A stretch of DNA of 64,000 nt from CAWIOX01 sp963837775 (lineage in GTDB: Bacteria > Pseudomonadota > Gammaproteobacteria > Burkholderiales > Burkholderiaceae_D): contig CAWIOX010000032.1 of NCBI GenBank assembly GCA_963837775.1, positions 62,001 through 126,000 on the forward strand, read 5' to 3'. The position numbers and the translations under genes are program-made. The notes beneath the pieces were generated by a model. That model was not told where the DNA came from, did not search any database, and worked only from the letters and a program-made list of their open reading frames with translations. Positions 39,154 through 48,023 of the stretch are shown here, in pieces (within the stretch, counting starts at the first letter, position 1; each line of letters opens with the position of its first letter).

Positions 39154-40859
39154 TCAAAGCGAATCAGATAAGGCGAAAGTGATCACAAACCGTCCTGCAG
39201 CCTCATCCAGACCGTCATGAACGCCACCCACCCGGTATTCATAATCAAGTATTGCGCCATTGTTCAGGCATAATTCTCGCGCCAGATAGAGCCCCAGACC
39301 CGAGCCCTTGCTGGAGGTCGTATAAAACGGCTCGAACAGATGGGCACGAACCTCGGGACTAATACCCGGCCCATCATCCTGTACATGCAACTCCAGCCGA
39401 TTGGCCCCATCCGATACCATTTGCAGGCGAATGCTGCCATTCCTGCCACTGGCATAGCGCACCGCATTGGTCAGCAGGTTGATGACGACCTCACGCAAAT
39501 GCAGTGGGTCAAATTGCACCCGATGCACATCAATCCCGGTCAGTTTGAAAATACTTTCTGGCAATGCATGTATTTCACTAAACTCAGCCAGGATATCCGC
39601 CAGAACCTGCCGCAAAAACAAAGGCTCGCCATGCAGTTGCGCTTTGCGCGAGAGGTTGAGGATATCCTCGATCATGCGATTCACGCGTGCCACATTATCG
39701 CTGACGATTTTCAGCAAACGAATCTCCGGGGGCGACACCACATCCTCCTCCAGCAAGGCTGCCGCATGCGCAATCGCCGACAGCGGATTACGTACTTCAT
39801 GCGCAATGCTTGCCGTCAAGCGTCCCATTGATGCCAGCTTCAATTGCTGCGCCTGATTCTCAATTTCCGTCACATCACGCAAGAAAATAATGTACCGATC
39901 CTCAGCCAGACCAACCGTATCAACCGCAGCAAAACGACATTTCAGATGCGAAGCCAGTTCACGACGCCCGCCCCAAATCGTGCTTCCGGTAGACAAAGTC
40001 ACATCGACGCCAGGTTTGATGAAAACGAATATGGCGGCATCATCAGCCTGATGCCGATCGGAAAATTGTTCTGACCAGGTAAAGAAAGCATCTGTAATCG
40101 GCGCCAATGAGGCGATATCCGCCAGGCGACAATGCGGCCGGCCGTATGTGCCGGCAAGGCCCAGCATCTGCTCCGCTGCCGGATTTCCCATCAACAGGGT
40201 GCCGTCGCGATTCACCACCAGAATACCGTCGCCCATATCTGCGATGATGAGCCGGTTGATCGCTTGCTGAATCTGCAAATCCTGCCCGCGCTGTCTGGCC
40301 AGGCTCTCTTGTCGTATCAGTTTGGCGGCGAGGCGATTGACAACAAAGATCACCACGAAGAAAGCAGCACCATACAGGCCAGCTTGCATGATGGAGGCAT
40401 CGCTCTCGGACTTGAGCACCTGATATCCGCTTTCTGCCAGCAAGAACAGCGCCACGACCGATACGAAAAACAAGGCCGGCACCAATGGCGCCAGAATCGC
40501 AGCTCCAGCCAAGGGGAACAGATACAGGATGGACAAACCGCTTTTTGCGCCGCCGGAAATAACATACAACAGCGAGATGACTACGATATCAATGACCGAT
40601 TTGCGATGACAACTGCAGCAAAAAACGACGGCGGCAATAGACTGCCAGAATGGCAAATAGACAAAGCCAGCAACAAATAAGCAATGCTGATTTGCAGAAA
40701 GAAGGATTGTGCAAGCAGCCGAAGCCCTTTATTGCTGCCCCACCCAAGATAAGCCAGCAATACCAGCGAAATAACAATGCGCGCGATGCTCAGCGTCTGC
40801 AGTGAGCGCCAGAATGTTACCCTCGGTTCAAGCGAAAAAACCTGTTCGTTGCTTGTCAT
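39154..40859 (-). CDS. pilS: PilS-type sensor histidine kinase (one frameshift)
   Basis: About 568 aa. Six closely spaced N-terminal membrane helices (SIARIVISLVLLAYLGW; IAYLLLALSI; SVIDIVVISLLYVISGG; LFPLAGAAILAPLVPALFF; and others) precede a PAS domain and a HisKA/HATPase module with ASIAHEVRNPLSAIAHAAALL (phospho-His) and DDGPGISPEVRAHLFEPF/GSGLGLYLA. This multi-helix sensor architecture is that of PilS. The frame breaks near 40612 within the fourth helix region (PPSFFAAVVIA / KSVIDIVV). Directly upstream of pilR. Confidence 0.88.
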
Positions 40860-40862
40860 GCA

Positions 40863-41090
40863 TCAAGAGGATAAATGCAGATGACGATGCTCTTCGCTGC
40901 AAAAAAGCTCGCCTGATTGCGTAATTGCTTCTGAAGCAGGAAGATACACTCCGCAGTGCGCGCATTTCACCATCAGTTCCGGCGCACCCAAATGTTGCTT
41001 TTCTGGCATCTTATCTGTCACGCCGGACTTTTTGCTGCGCAAGGCCCAGATCACCAGGATGACAAGCAACAGCCACGCCAACAGCTTCAT
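40863..41090 (-). CDS. PP0621-family small membrane protein
   Basis: 75 aa. One N-terminal membrane helix (LLAWLLLVILVIWAL) is followed by a small zinc-binding-like segment VKCAHCGVYLPASEA and LFCSEEHRHLH (four Cys/His pairs). This matches the PP0621 family of short proteins found next to pilS in beta/gammaproteobacteria. Function unknown. It ends 3 bp before pilS and overlaps the preceding membrane protein by 4 bp, so the three are probably cotranscribed. Confidence 0.82.
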   Translation of the reverse strand: MKLLAWLLLVILVIWALRSKKSGVTDKMPEKQHLGAPELMVKCAHCGVYLPASEAITQSGELFCSEEHRHLHLSS

Positions 41091-41896
41091 ACTCCACCCC
41101 GATGTAACACCACCTCAAGCACGAAACGACTGCCGACATATGCCAGCAATAGCGTCGCAAAACCGGACAAGGTAAAACTGAGTGCCGTTTTACCGCGCCA
41201 CCCCTGCCATTTACGTCCTGCCAGCAACAAGCCGAACATTACCCATGACAACATGGTGAATATCGTTTTGTGATCCCATTTGAATGCCTTGCCGAATAAC
41301 TCCTCGGAAAACACGATACCGGACAAGACTGTCAGCGTCAGCAATATAAAGCCGAATGTAATCAGGCGAAACAGGAGTTTTTCCATTGTCAGCAAGGCCG
41401 GAAGGCGATCTATCAGGGTAAAGAACCAGTTGTTTTGCGCGGAACCGGGATGCGTATGCAGCCTGGACTCCTGCACCGCCATCAACACGGCATGGAATGC
41501 GGCAATCGTCAGCGCCCCATAAGCCAGCATTGCAATCGCAATATGCCAAGGAAACACGGCCGACTTACCCTCCAGCGGCACCACGCTTCCCGGAAAAATA
41601 AGTGGCAAAATAACCGCCACCGCTGTACAAGGCAGCACCAGCACACGCAAGCCGTCCAGTGCGAAGTTACGATTTTCGAGCCAATAAGCTGCCACCGAGA
41701 CCCACAAGGTGGCCGATAACATGATTGAAAACCCAAGACGCAGCGCATCCGGTGCGATGATGTCGGTCGATAATGCACCACCGTGGAGCAGCCAGGCACC
41801 GGCAGTCACTGATGCGATCGTTGTATGCTGGCGCGCAGGCAAGAAGGCGCTCACCAGATACAACATTGCCGCCGCAATAATAAGGTATGTTTGCAT
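41087..41896 (-). CDS. CcsA/YpjD-type cytochrome c assembly membrane protein
   Basis: 269 aa with eight predicted membrane helices. The family core includes WHIAIAMLAYGALTIAAFHAVLM (His in the first conserved helix) and the C-terminal FKWDHKTIFTMLSWVMFGLLLAGR, containing the conserved WDHKT element of CcsA-like heme handlers. In proteobacteria these YpjD-like proteins sit upstream of or near ffh, as here (divergent, 223 bp apart). The role in cytochrome maturation is inferred from the family, not shown. Confidence 0.85.
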   Translation of the reverse strand: MQTYLIIAAAMLYLVSAFLPARQHTTIASVTAGAWLLHGGALSTDIIAPDALRLGFSIMLSATLWVSVAAYWLENRNFALDGLRVLVLPCTAVAVILPLIFPGSVVPLEGKSAVFPWHIAIAMLAYGALTIAAFHAVLMAVQESRLHTHPGSAQNNWFFTLIDRLPALLTMEKLLFRLITFGFILLTLTVLSGIVFSEELFGKAFKWDHKTIFTMLSWVMFGLLLAGRKWQGWRGKTALSFTLSGFATLLLAYVGSRFVLEVVLHRGGV

Positions 41897-41942
41897 ACTG
41901 TAAGTTTACACCAAGTGCAGCATCTGCTCCCGATGCAAAGAT

Positions 41943-42045
41943 ATTGGGATATACAACTGCTTCCCCTCCATGCATACATCAGTACCGGCAATCTCATCGG
42001 TAGAACTAATACTGCATCGGTTAAAATGGACAGTTATATCCCAAT
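41943..42045. repeat. Spaced 11-bp inverted repeat before ffh
   Basis: ATTGGGATATA (41943-41953) and TATATCCCAAT (42035-42045), perfect over 11 bp and 81 nt apart, in the divergent gap between the CcsA-type gene and ffh. TCCCAATG is repeated directly (42039-42046 and 42049-42056). A regulatory site or element ends are possible. Confidence 0.45.
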
Positions 42046-42119
42046 GATCCCAATGCGCGCAGACATGATTGTTTTCTAGCGCACATCGACTTGTCGTCCA
42101 CACCTGAAATGCCATAGCC

Positions 42120-43487
42120 ATGCTCGATAACCTTACCCAACGTCTCGCCAAAGTCGTTAAAACCATGCGCGGCGAGGCGCGCCTGACCGAATCCAATACG
42201 GCCGAAATGCTGCGCGAAGTACGCATGGCCTTGCTTGAGGCCGACGTCGCCTTGCCTGCGGTGCGCGAGTTCATCGCTCGCGTCAAAGAAAAAGCCATGG
42301 GCGAAGAAGTCATCTCCTCGCTGACGCCCGGCCAGGCACTGGTCGGCGTGGTGCAGCGTGAACTGGCCTCCCTGATCGGCGCCGATCTGGGGCCGGAAGC
42401 ATCCCAACTGAGTTTCGCAACCCAGCCGCCTGCGATCATTCTGATGGCCGGTCTGCAAGGCGTCGGCAAGACCACTACCGTCGGCAAGTTGGCCAAATAC
42501 CTGATTGAAGAGAAAAAGAAGAAAGTACTGACTGTCTCGGCCGACGTTTACCGTCCGGCAGCGATTGCACAGTTGCAAGCAGTCACGAACCAGGTCGGCG
42601 CTGACTTCTTTCCGTCCCAGGCTTCAGACAAGCCGGTCGATATCGTACTGGCGGCACAGGATTATGCCAAACGGCACTACCATGACGTACTGATCATCGA
42701 TACTGCCGGCCGACTGGGTATCGATGAAGCGATGATGCAGGAGATTGCAGCACTGCATGCCGCCGTCAAACCGATCGAGACGCTGTTCGTGGTCGATGCG
42801 ATGTTGGGACAGGATGCAATCAACACCGCAAAAGCCTTTAATGACGCGCTGCCGTTGACCGGCATCATTCTAACCAAACTTGACGGCGATTCGCGCGGCG
42901 GTGCGGCACTCTCGGTACGTCACATCACCGGCAAGCCAATCAAGTTTGCCGGCGTGTCCGAAAAACTCGACGGTCTGGAAGCTTTCGATCCGACCCGGAT
43001 GGCGAACCGCATTCTGGGCATGGGCGACATTCTGGCGCTGGTCGAAGAAGCCAAAAAAGGCGTAGACGTCAAGGCTGCGCAAGATCTGGCGCAAAAACTC
43101 AAGGTCGGCGGCAAATTCGACCTCAATGACTTCAAGGCGCAACTAGCGCAAATGAAGAAAATGGGCGGACTGTCGAACCTGATGGACAAACTGCCGGCAC
43201 AACTACAGCAAGCCGCCAATGGCGCCAACATGGATCAGGCCGAGAAACAAGTAAAACGCATGGAAGGCATCATCAATTCGATGACGCCGCTGGAACGTGC
43301 CAAACCCGAATTGATCAAAGCCTCGCGCAAACGTCGCATCGCCACCGGTGCCGGTGTGCAGGTGCAGGAAGTCAATCGCATGCTGGCGCAATTCGAGCAA
43401 ATGCAATCGATGATGAAGAAACTCAAAGGCGGCGGCATGATGAAAATGATGCGCAGCATGAAGGGCATGATGCCCGGCATGCGCTGA
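42120..43487 (+). CDS. ffh: Signal recognition particle protein Ffh
   Basis: 455-aa SRP54 GTPase that with 4.5S RNA targets nascent inner-membrane proteins. N domain: MLDNLTQRLAKVVKTMRGEARLTE. G domain: P-loop GLQGVGKTTTVGKLA, DTAGRLGIDEAMMQEI, and TKLDGDSRGGAALS. C-terminal M domain with MTPLERAKPELIKASRKRRIATGAG and methionine-rich helices (GGGMMKMMRSMKGMMPGM). Complete, with no frameshift. The 4.5S RNA gene is not in the window. Confidence 0.97.
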   Translation: MLDNLTQRLAKVVKTMRGEARLTESNTAEMLREVRMALLEADVALPAVREFIARVKEKAMGEEVISSLTPGQALVGVVQRELASLIGADLGPEASQLSFATQPPAIILMAGLQGVGKTTTVGKLAKYLIEEKKKKVLTVSADVYRPAAIAQLQAVTNQVGADFFPSQASDKPVDIVLAAQDYAKRHYHDVLIIDTAGRLGIDEAMMQEIAALHAAVKPIETLFVVDAMLGQDAINTAKAFNDALPLTGIILTKLDGDSRGGAALSVRHITGKPIKFAGVSEKLDGLEAFDPTRMANRILGMGDILALVEEAKKGVDVKAAQDLAQKLKVGGKFDLNDFKAQLAQMKKMGGLSNLMDKLPAQLQQAANGANMDQAEKQVKRMEGIINSMTPLERAKPELIKASRKRRIATGAGVQVQEVNRMLAQFEQMQSMMKKLKGGGMMKMMRSMKGMMPGMR

Positions 43488-43674
43488 CGCTGACGGCTAC
43501 CTATAAACCGTAAAAACCAGCAAAAAGCCCACTGAGTCCCCATTACCGGCAGCCAGAACGGAGATTCGCAGGAAAATGGACAGAAAACACTTGCGTCACT
43601 CTACAAACCGCACCAATATTAACGCTGCGTAAGAAAGCGCAATTTATCAACAGTTTTATGAAGGAGGCCTGAAT

Positions 43675-44025
43675 ATGGCAACAGCGAAAAAACCCGAAGC
43701 CAAGAAGCCTGCGGCAACCAAAGTAGCGCCGACCAAGAAAGCTGCTCCAGAAAAAACGGCAGAGGCAGCAACGCGCAAGCCCAACGCGGCATTCATGAAA
43801 CCTATGACGCCTTCCGCCGTTCTGGCCAAAGTCGTCGGTGCAGCACCTCTGCCACGTACCGAAGTAACCAAAAAGGTATGGGAATACATCAAAAAACTCG
43901 ACCTGCAGGATCCTGCCAACAAACGCATGATTAATGCAGATGCCAATCTGAAGGCAGTATTCGACGGCAAGGAACAAGTATCGATGTTCGAAATGACCAA
44001 ACTGATCTCCGGTCACTTGAAATAA
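43675..44025 (+). CDS. SWIB/MDM2-domain protein with Lys-rich N-terminal tail
   Basis: 116 aa. The first ~35 residues (ATAKKPEAKKPAATKVAPTK...) are an H1-like Lys/Ala/Pro tail. Residues ~40-116 form a SWIB domain (FMKPMTPSAVLAKVVGA, TEVTKKVWEYIKKLDLQDP, KRMINADANLKAVF). AAGGAGG lies 8 nt before ATG. SWIB domains are typical of eukaryotic chromatin remodellers and occur in some bacteria, including Chlamydia and many betaproteobacteria, where their role is unclear. It is terminated by a bidirectional hairpin. The H1-like gene at 31-32 kb has a similar tail. Confidence 0.9.
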   Translation: MATAKKPEAKKPAATKVAPTKKAAPEKTAEAATRKPNAAFMKPMTPSAVLAKVVGAAPLPRTEVTKKVWEYIKKLDLQDPANKRMINADANLKAVFDGKEQVSMFEMTKLISGHLK

Positions 44026-44061
44026 TCGATTTCTGCTTTAACGCCTCCGGGTGTTAAACAA

Positions 44062-44096
44062 AAACGCCCACACGGCAGTGCCATGTGGGCGTTTTT
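44062..44096 (+). terminator. Bidirectional intrinsic terminator
   Basis: AAACGCCCACACGG-CAGTG-CCATGTGGGCGTTT: a long GC-rich stem with one C-A-type mismatch, preceded by an A run and followed by GTTTTTGTTT. It lies between the convergent SWIB and lytic transglycosylase genes and can serve both. Confidence 0.92.
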
Positions 44097-44120
44097 GTTT
44101 CAGTGAGCTGCATTAGGCGA

Positions 44121-44714
44121 TCAATACTCCCAACGCTTCCATGCTGCCAAAACAGAATTCGGATATTCCGGCCGGCCCCGGCTACCGTTATAACGACCAA
44201 GCGCCAGATATAGGTTACCGCCCTCCATATCGATATACATCCGCAAGATCGAACAACCATAACGCAAATTGGATTGCATATGGAATAATTTGCTGCGGTC
44301 GTTATCGCCGATAACACGGGTCCAGAACGGCATCACTTGCATGTAACCGCGCGCACCGACGATGGACATCGCATATTTGCGAAAAGCGGATTCGACCTGA
44401 ATCAGTCCCAGCACCATGGATGGATTCAAACCGGCACGCGTCGCCTCATACCATGTCGCCTCCAGGAACTCGCGCCGCAATTGATCGTCAGGGATTTTTT
44501 TCCTGAGCCGGGTCGACATTTCCCCCAGCCAATGCAGATATTTGATCCTCTCACTGATGTCAGCAATCTGCGGCTTGGGGGGCCGCGTGTCTGCGATGGC
44601 ATTGGACAAGGCCAGGCGCACCGAATTGGCCAGTGCCTCCTCCTTTTGATTGCCCGCTTTGGCTGGAGCAATTATAGACAGCAGCAGCGCCATCAACAAA
44701 CAATGGAAAAACAT
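44121..44714 (-). CDS. Lytic transglycosylase (SLT-type)
   Basis: About 197 aa from ATG 44714. Signal peptide MFFHCLLMALLLSIIAPAKAG, then a helical linker and an SLT catalytic domain: the catalytic Glu in QVESAFRKYAMSIVGARGYMQVMPFW, then LRYGCSILRMYIDMEGGNLYLALGRYNGSRG. It cleaves peptidoglycan to 1,6-anhydro products in the periplasm. A frame run-through from proS through the dispersed element makes an apparent fusion, but the signal peptide and the proS terminal frameshift show two genes. No strong ribosome binding site precedes ATG. Confidence 0.88.
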   Translation of the reverse strand: MFFHCLLMALLLSIIAPAKAGNQKEEALANSVRLALSNAIADTRPPKPQIADISERIKYLHWLGEMSTRLRKKIPDDQLRREFLEATWYEATRAGLNPSMVLGLIQVESAFRKYAMSIVGARGYMQVMPFWTRVIGDNDRSKLFHMQSNLRYGCSILRMYIDMEGGNLYLALGRYNGSRGRPEYPNSVLAAWKRWEY

Positions 44715-44747
44715 CGGCAACTGCGCTGGTGAAATGCAAGAAAAACA

Positions 44748-44823
44748 GGGAGTATATCGATTATTAATACAGTATCCGCAATATTTCAGCGTGGCTTTAA
44801 ATATACTCCCGGTTCCCATATAC
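44748..44823 (-). repeat. Dispersed intergenic element, copy 6
   Basis: On the minus strand: TATATGGGAACCGGGAGTATAT, TTTAAAGCCACGC, TGAAATATTGCGGATAC, and the end CGATATACTCCC. The outer bases form a perfect 10-bp inverted repeat on the plus strand (GGGAGTATAT ... ATATACTCCC). It fills the proS to lytic transglycosylase gap and lies in the same direction as both genes. Confidence 0.75.
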
Positions 44824-44829
44824 AAGATA

Positions 44830-46551
44830 TCAGGCTGCCAATCGGGCCTGAATAAAGGCCAGCATCTCCGCCAGGCTACCACGGTCGCAGCAGCGTCGCG
44901 GCGCCCCTGATATTCCAGATTGCCGTCTTTCAAGCCGCGGTCGCCGATCACGATGCGATGCGGCACACCGATCAACTCCCAATCTGCAAACATCGCGCCC
45001 GGACGTTCACCGCGGTCATCCAGCACCACGTCCACACCCGCTTCTTGCAGTGCGCTGTAGAGCTTATCGGTCTCAAACTTCACACTTTCGCTGCGATCGT
45101 AGCCCATAGGACACAGCACGACCTCGAACGGCGCCAGCGATGCGGGCCAGATGATGCCCCTGTCGTCGAAATTCTGCTCAATCGCCGCACCCAGGATGCG
45201 GGTAATGCCGATGCCATAACAACCCATCTGCAGCAACTGCGGCTTTCCATTTTCGTCCAGGAAAGTCGCCTTCATCGATTCAGAATAATTGGTTCCCAAC
45301 TGGAACACATGGCCAATCTCAATGCCGCGCTGAATTGCCAGCACACCCTTGCCGTCCGGTGAAGGATCGCCTTCGACCACATTGCGCAAATCCAGCACCA
45401 GCGGCTCCGGCAGATCACGCCCCCAATTGGCGCCGGTATAGTGGAAATCTTCCTGATTTGCACCGCACACGAAGTTGCTCATATTGGCGACCGTGCGGTC
45501 GGCCACGACTTGGACCGGCTTCTTGGTATTGATCGGCCCAAGGTAGCCGGGTTTGGTGCCGAACCATTCGACGATTTCTTCTTCGGTCGAAAAACGATAG
45601 CCGGCAATGCCGGGGATCTTGTTGGTTTTGACTTCATTCAGGCTATGGTCGCCACGCAACATCAGCAACCAGACTTCCTTGCCTTCCGGCTTTTCGACCG
45701 TCAATACAATCGATTTGATCGTTTTCTCGAGCGGGATAGCCAGAAATTCGGCCACATCCTCGCATTTCGCCTTGCCTGGCGTCGCAGTCATCAGCAGCGC
45801 TTCGCTTGCAGTGCCGCGCACCGCCGTCAGCGGCAAAGCCTCGGCTGCCTCCATATTGGCCGCATAATCTGACGTCGGGCAATACACGATGGCATCTTCG
45901 CCGGTATCGGCGATCACATGGAATTCATGCGAGCCGGAACCACCAATCGCGCCGTTATCGGCTGCCACCGCACGGAACTGCAAGCCAAAGCGATTGAAGA
46001 TACGCACATAGGCGTCGTACATCAGCTGGTATGACTGCTTCATGCCCATCCAGGTCACGATCGAAGGAGTAGGCATCCTTCATCGTGAATTCACGACCAC
46101 GCATCAGGCCGAAGCGCGGCCGGCGTTCATCGCGGAATTTGGTCTGGATATGGTAAAAATTGATCGGCAACTGGCGGTAAGACTTGATATCGCTGCGCAC
46201 GATATCGGTAATGACCTCTTCCGAGGTCGGCTGGATCGCATAATCGCGGCCATGACGATCCTTGACGCGCATCAATTCCGCACCCATTTTGTCCCAGCGA
46301 CCGGTTTCCTGCCACAGTTCTGCCGGCTGCACCAGAGGCATGAGCAATTCGACCGCGCCGGAACGGTTCATCTCTTCACGCACAATCGCCTCCACTTTGC
46401 GGATCACCCGCAAGCCCATCGGCATATAAGAATAAATGCCGGAACCGAGGCGTTTGATCATGCCCGCACGCATCATCAGCTTATGACTGATGATTTCCGC
46501 GTCTGACGGGGCTTCTTTAAGAGTAGATATGAAAAAACGGGAAGCACGCAT
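44830..46551 (-). CDS. proS: Prolyl-tRNA synthetase, bacterial type (two frameshifts)
   Basis: About 573 aa class-II synthetase with the inserted editing domain. N-terminal MRASRFFISTLKEAPSDAEI, the motif-2 region (TKFRDERRPRFGLMRGREFTMKDAYSFD), the editing domain (VADRTVANMSNFVCGANQEDFHY) and the C-terminal anticodon domain (GVDVVLDDRGERPGAMFADWELIGVPHR) are all visible. Frame breaks: near 46062 (SFDRDL / MGMKQSYQLMYDAYV) and near 44876 (ATVVA / LAEMLAFIQARLAA, then TGA at 44830). The second break removes the natural stop and reads into the next gene. Confidence 0.93.
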
Positions 46552-46744
46552 GCGATAGATTCTTTATAAGAGAGAGTTATAATCAACTCAATTTTAAAGT
46601 ATTCGCTGCCTGATGCACCACCTCTTCACACAATTGATTCACGAACCGGCCCGCGACCTGTCGCTGACTTGTGTTGGGCCACACTTAAAATGTGCAGAAT
46701 CCGTGTTGAGACGCACCTAGCAACAGAAAGTTTCGAGGTACAAC

Positions 46745-47305
46745 ATGCTAGACCGTGAAGGGTTCCGCCCCAACGTCGGCATCATCCTGCTTAACACCCA
46801 GAATGAGGTGTGGTGGGGAAAACGGGTGCGCGAGCACTCCTGGCAGTTTCCGCAAGGCGGAATCAAATACGGCGAGACGCCGGAGCAAGCCATGTTCAGG
46901 GAGCTGGAAGAAGAAATCGGCTTGCGGCGTGAACACGTCAGGGTCATAGGCCGCACCCGTGACTGGTTGCGCTACGAGGTGCCTGACCATTTCATCAAAC
47001 GCGAAATTCGCGGGCATTATCGTGGGCAAAAGCAAATCTGGTTCTTGCTGCGCATGGTTGGTCGCGACTGCGATGTCAACCTGCGCCTGACCGAACACCC
47101 TGAATTTGATGCTTGGCGCTGGCATGATTACTGGGTACCACTAGACGTCGTCATAGAGTTCAAACGCGACGTGTATCAGCGGGCGCTGCACGAGTTGTCG
47201 CGCTTTCTGGTCCGGCCGGAACAGCATGCACCTCACCGCCATGTTTCGCGCTATTTACGCCAGTCCATCCGCCAGGGAGCAGGAAGACAATCACGCTCCA
47301 ATTGA
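46745..47305 (+). CDS. rppH: RNA pyrophosphohydrolase (Nudix)
   Basis: 186 aa, close to usual RppH length. The Nudix box is intact: GGIKYGETPEQAMFRELEEEIGL. The N-terminal MLDREGFRPNVGIILLN and W-QFPQGG are characteristic of RppH, which removes pyrophosphate from mRNA 5' ends to trigger decay. The C-terminal part beyond ~160 is basic and low-complexity. Divergent from proS across 193 bp with A+T-rich DNA that probably contains both promoters. Confidence 0.95.
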   Translation: MLDREGFRPNVGIILLNTQNEVWWGKRVREHSWQFPQGGIKYGETPEQAMFRELEEEIGLRREHVRVIGRTRDWLRYEVPDHFIKREIRGHYRGQKQIWFLLRMVGRDCDVNLRLTEHPEFDAWRWHDYWVPLDVVIEFKRDVYQRALHELSRFLVRPEQHAPHRHVSRYLRQSIRQGAGRQSRSN

Positions 47306-47336
47306 CAGCAAAACCAAAAGACAAGTAAATACACAC

Positions 47337-47892
47337 ATGCGTTCATACTGCATAAACATCGAGAGATATAAGAAACCACAAAAAATAGCACGGATCGCTG
47401 ACCGGTCTGCTGTTGCTTTCCAGTTCCGCAACGACGATACAGGCGCAATCAAGCCTTGAAGAAGATACTGAAAATCAGAAAAAATCATGGCAGGAAACTG
47501 CCATATTATTGCCGGCTGCACCTCAGACGACAGACCTGCTGCCATTTGAAGTTGCCACCACAGTGACGCAAGTCTTTGCGATCGATGCGAAGTCGCTCAC
47601 CATCAGACGCGATGGCGTGATCCGTTACACACTGGTAGCACAGAGCCAGTCCGGCGCGAAAAGCATCAGCTATGAAGGGATACGCTGCCAGACATTTGAA
47701 AAGAAATTGTATTCGTTCGGACACAAAGATGGCAGCTGGTCACTTTCTCGGCGTGACCAATGGGAGCCAATCACGGGGAGCGCCATCAATCGGGCCCATG
47801 TGGCATTAGCGCAAGATTATTTTTGCCAAAATAAAACCGCGCAGGCGATGCTGCGGCCATCCTGGATCGGATCAAAAGGAAACGTCTGCTGA
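47337..47892 (+). CDS. CNP1-like family protein (frameshift in signal peptide)
   Basis: The mature part (47413-47892) is clear: QETAILLPAAPQ...DLLPFEVATTVTQVFAIDAKSLTIRRDGVIRYTLVAQSQSGAKSISYEGIRC is the CNP1-like pattern of Burkholderiales secreted proteins of unknown function. The hydrophobic segment LTGLLLLSSSATTIQAQ looks like the end of a signal peptide, but no start precedes it in frame (stop at 47386). The neighbouring frame supplies ATG 47337 and KKPQKIARIA, so a one-base loss near 47397 is likely. The start is uncertain. It follows rppH, and its stop lies in a hairpin. Confidence 0.7.
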
Positions 47893-47908
47893 CCAATGAT
47901 CAGCAGAC
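47884..47908 (+). terminator. Hairpin at the end of the CNP1-like gene
   Basis: GTCTGCTGA-CCAATGA-TCAGCAGAC: a 9-bp perfect stem that includes the CNP1 stop codon. It lies between convergent genes. Lacking a T run, it is a weak terminator candidate. Confidence 0.5.
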
Positions 47909-48023
47909 GACAGTATCAAACACATGAGCCGGACTCGGTCCTGTCAGATGGTTAAACATCAGTGCAATCGACATCGACATACCGCGCAATACCCTGATTG
48001 CGCAATTGCAACAATCAGAAAAC

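Noticed and set aside
44121..46076. ProS-lytic transglycosylase fusion enzyme
   Set aside because: A frameshift near the proS stop explains it; the separate signal peptide shows two genes.
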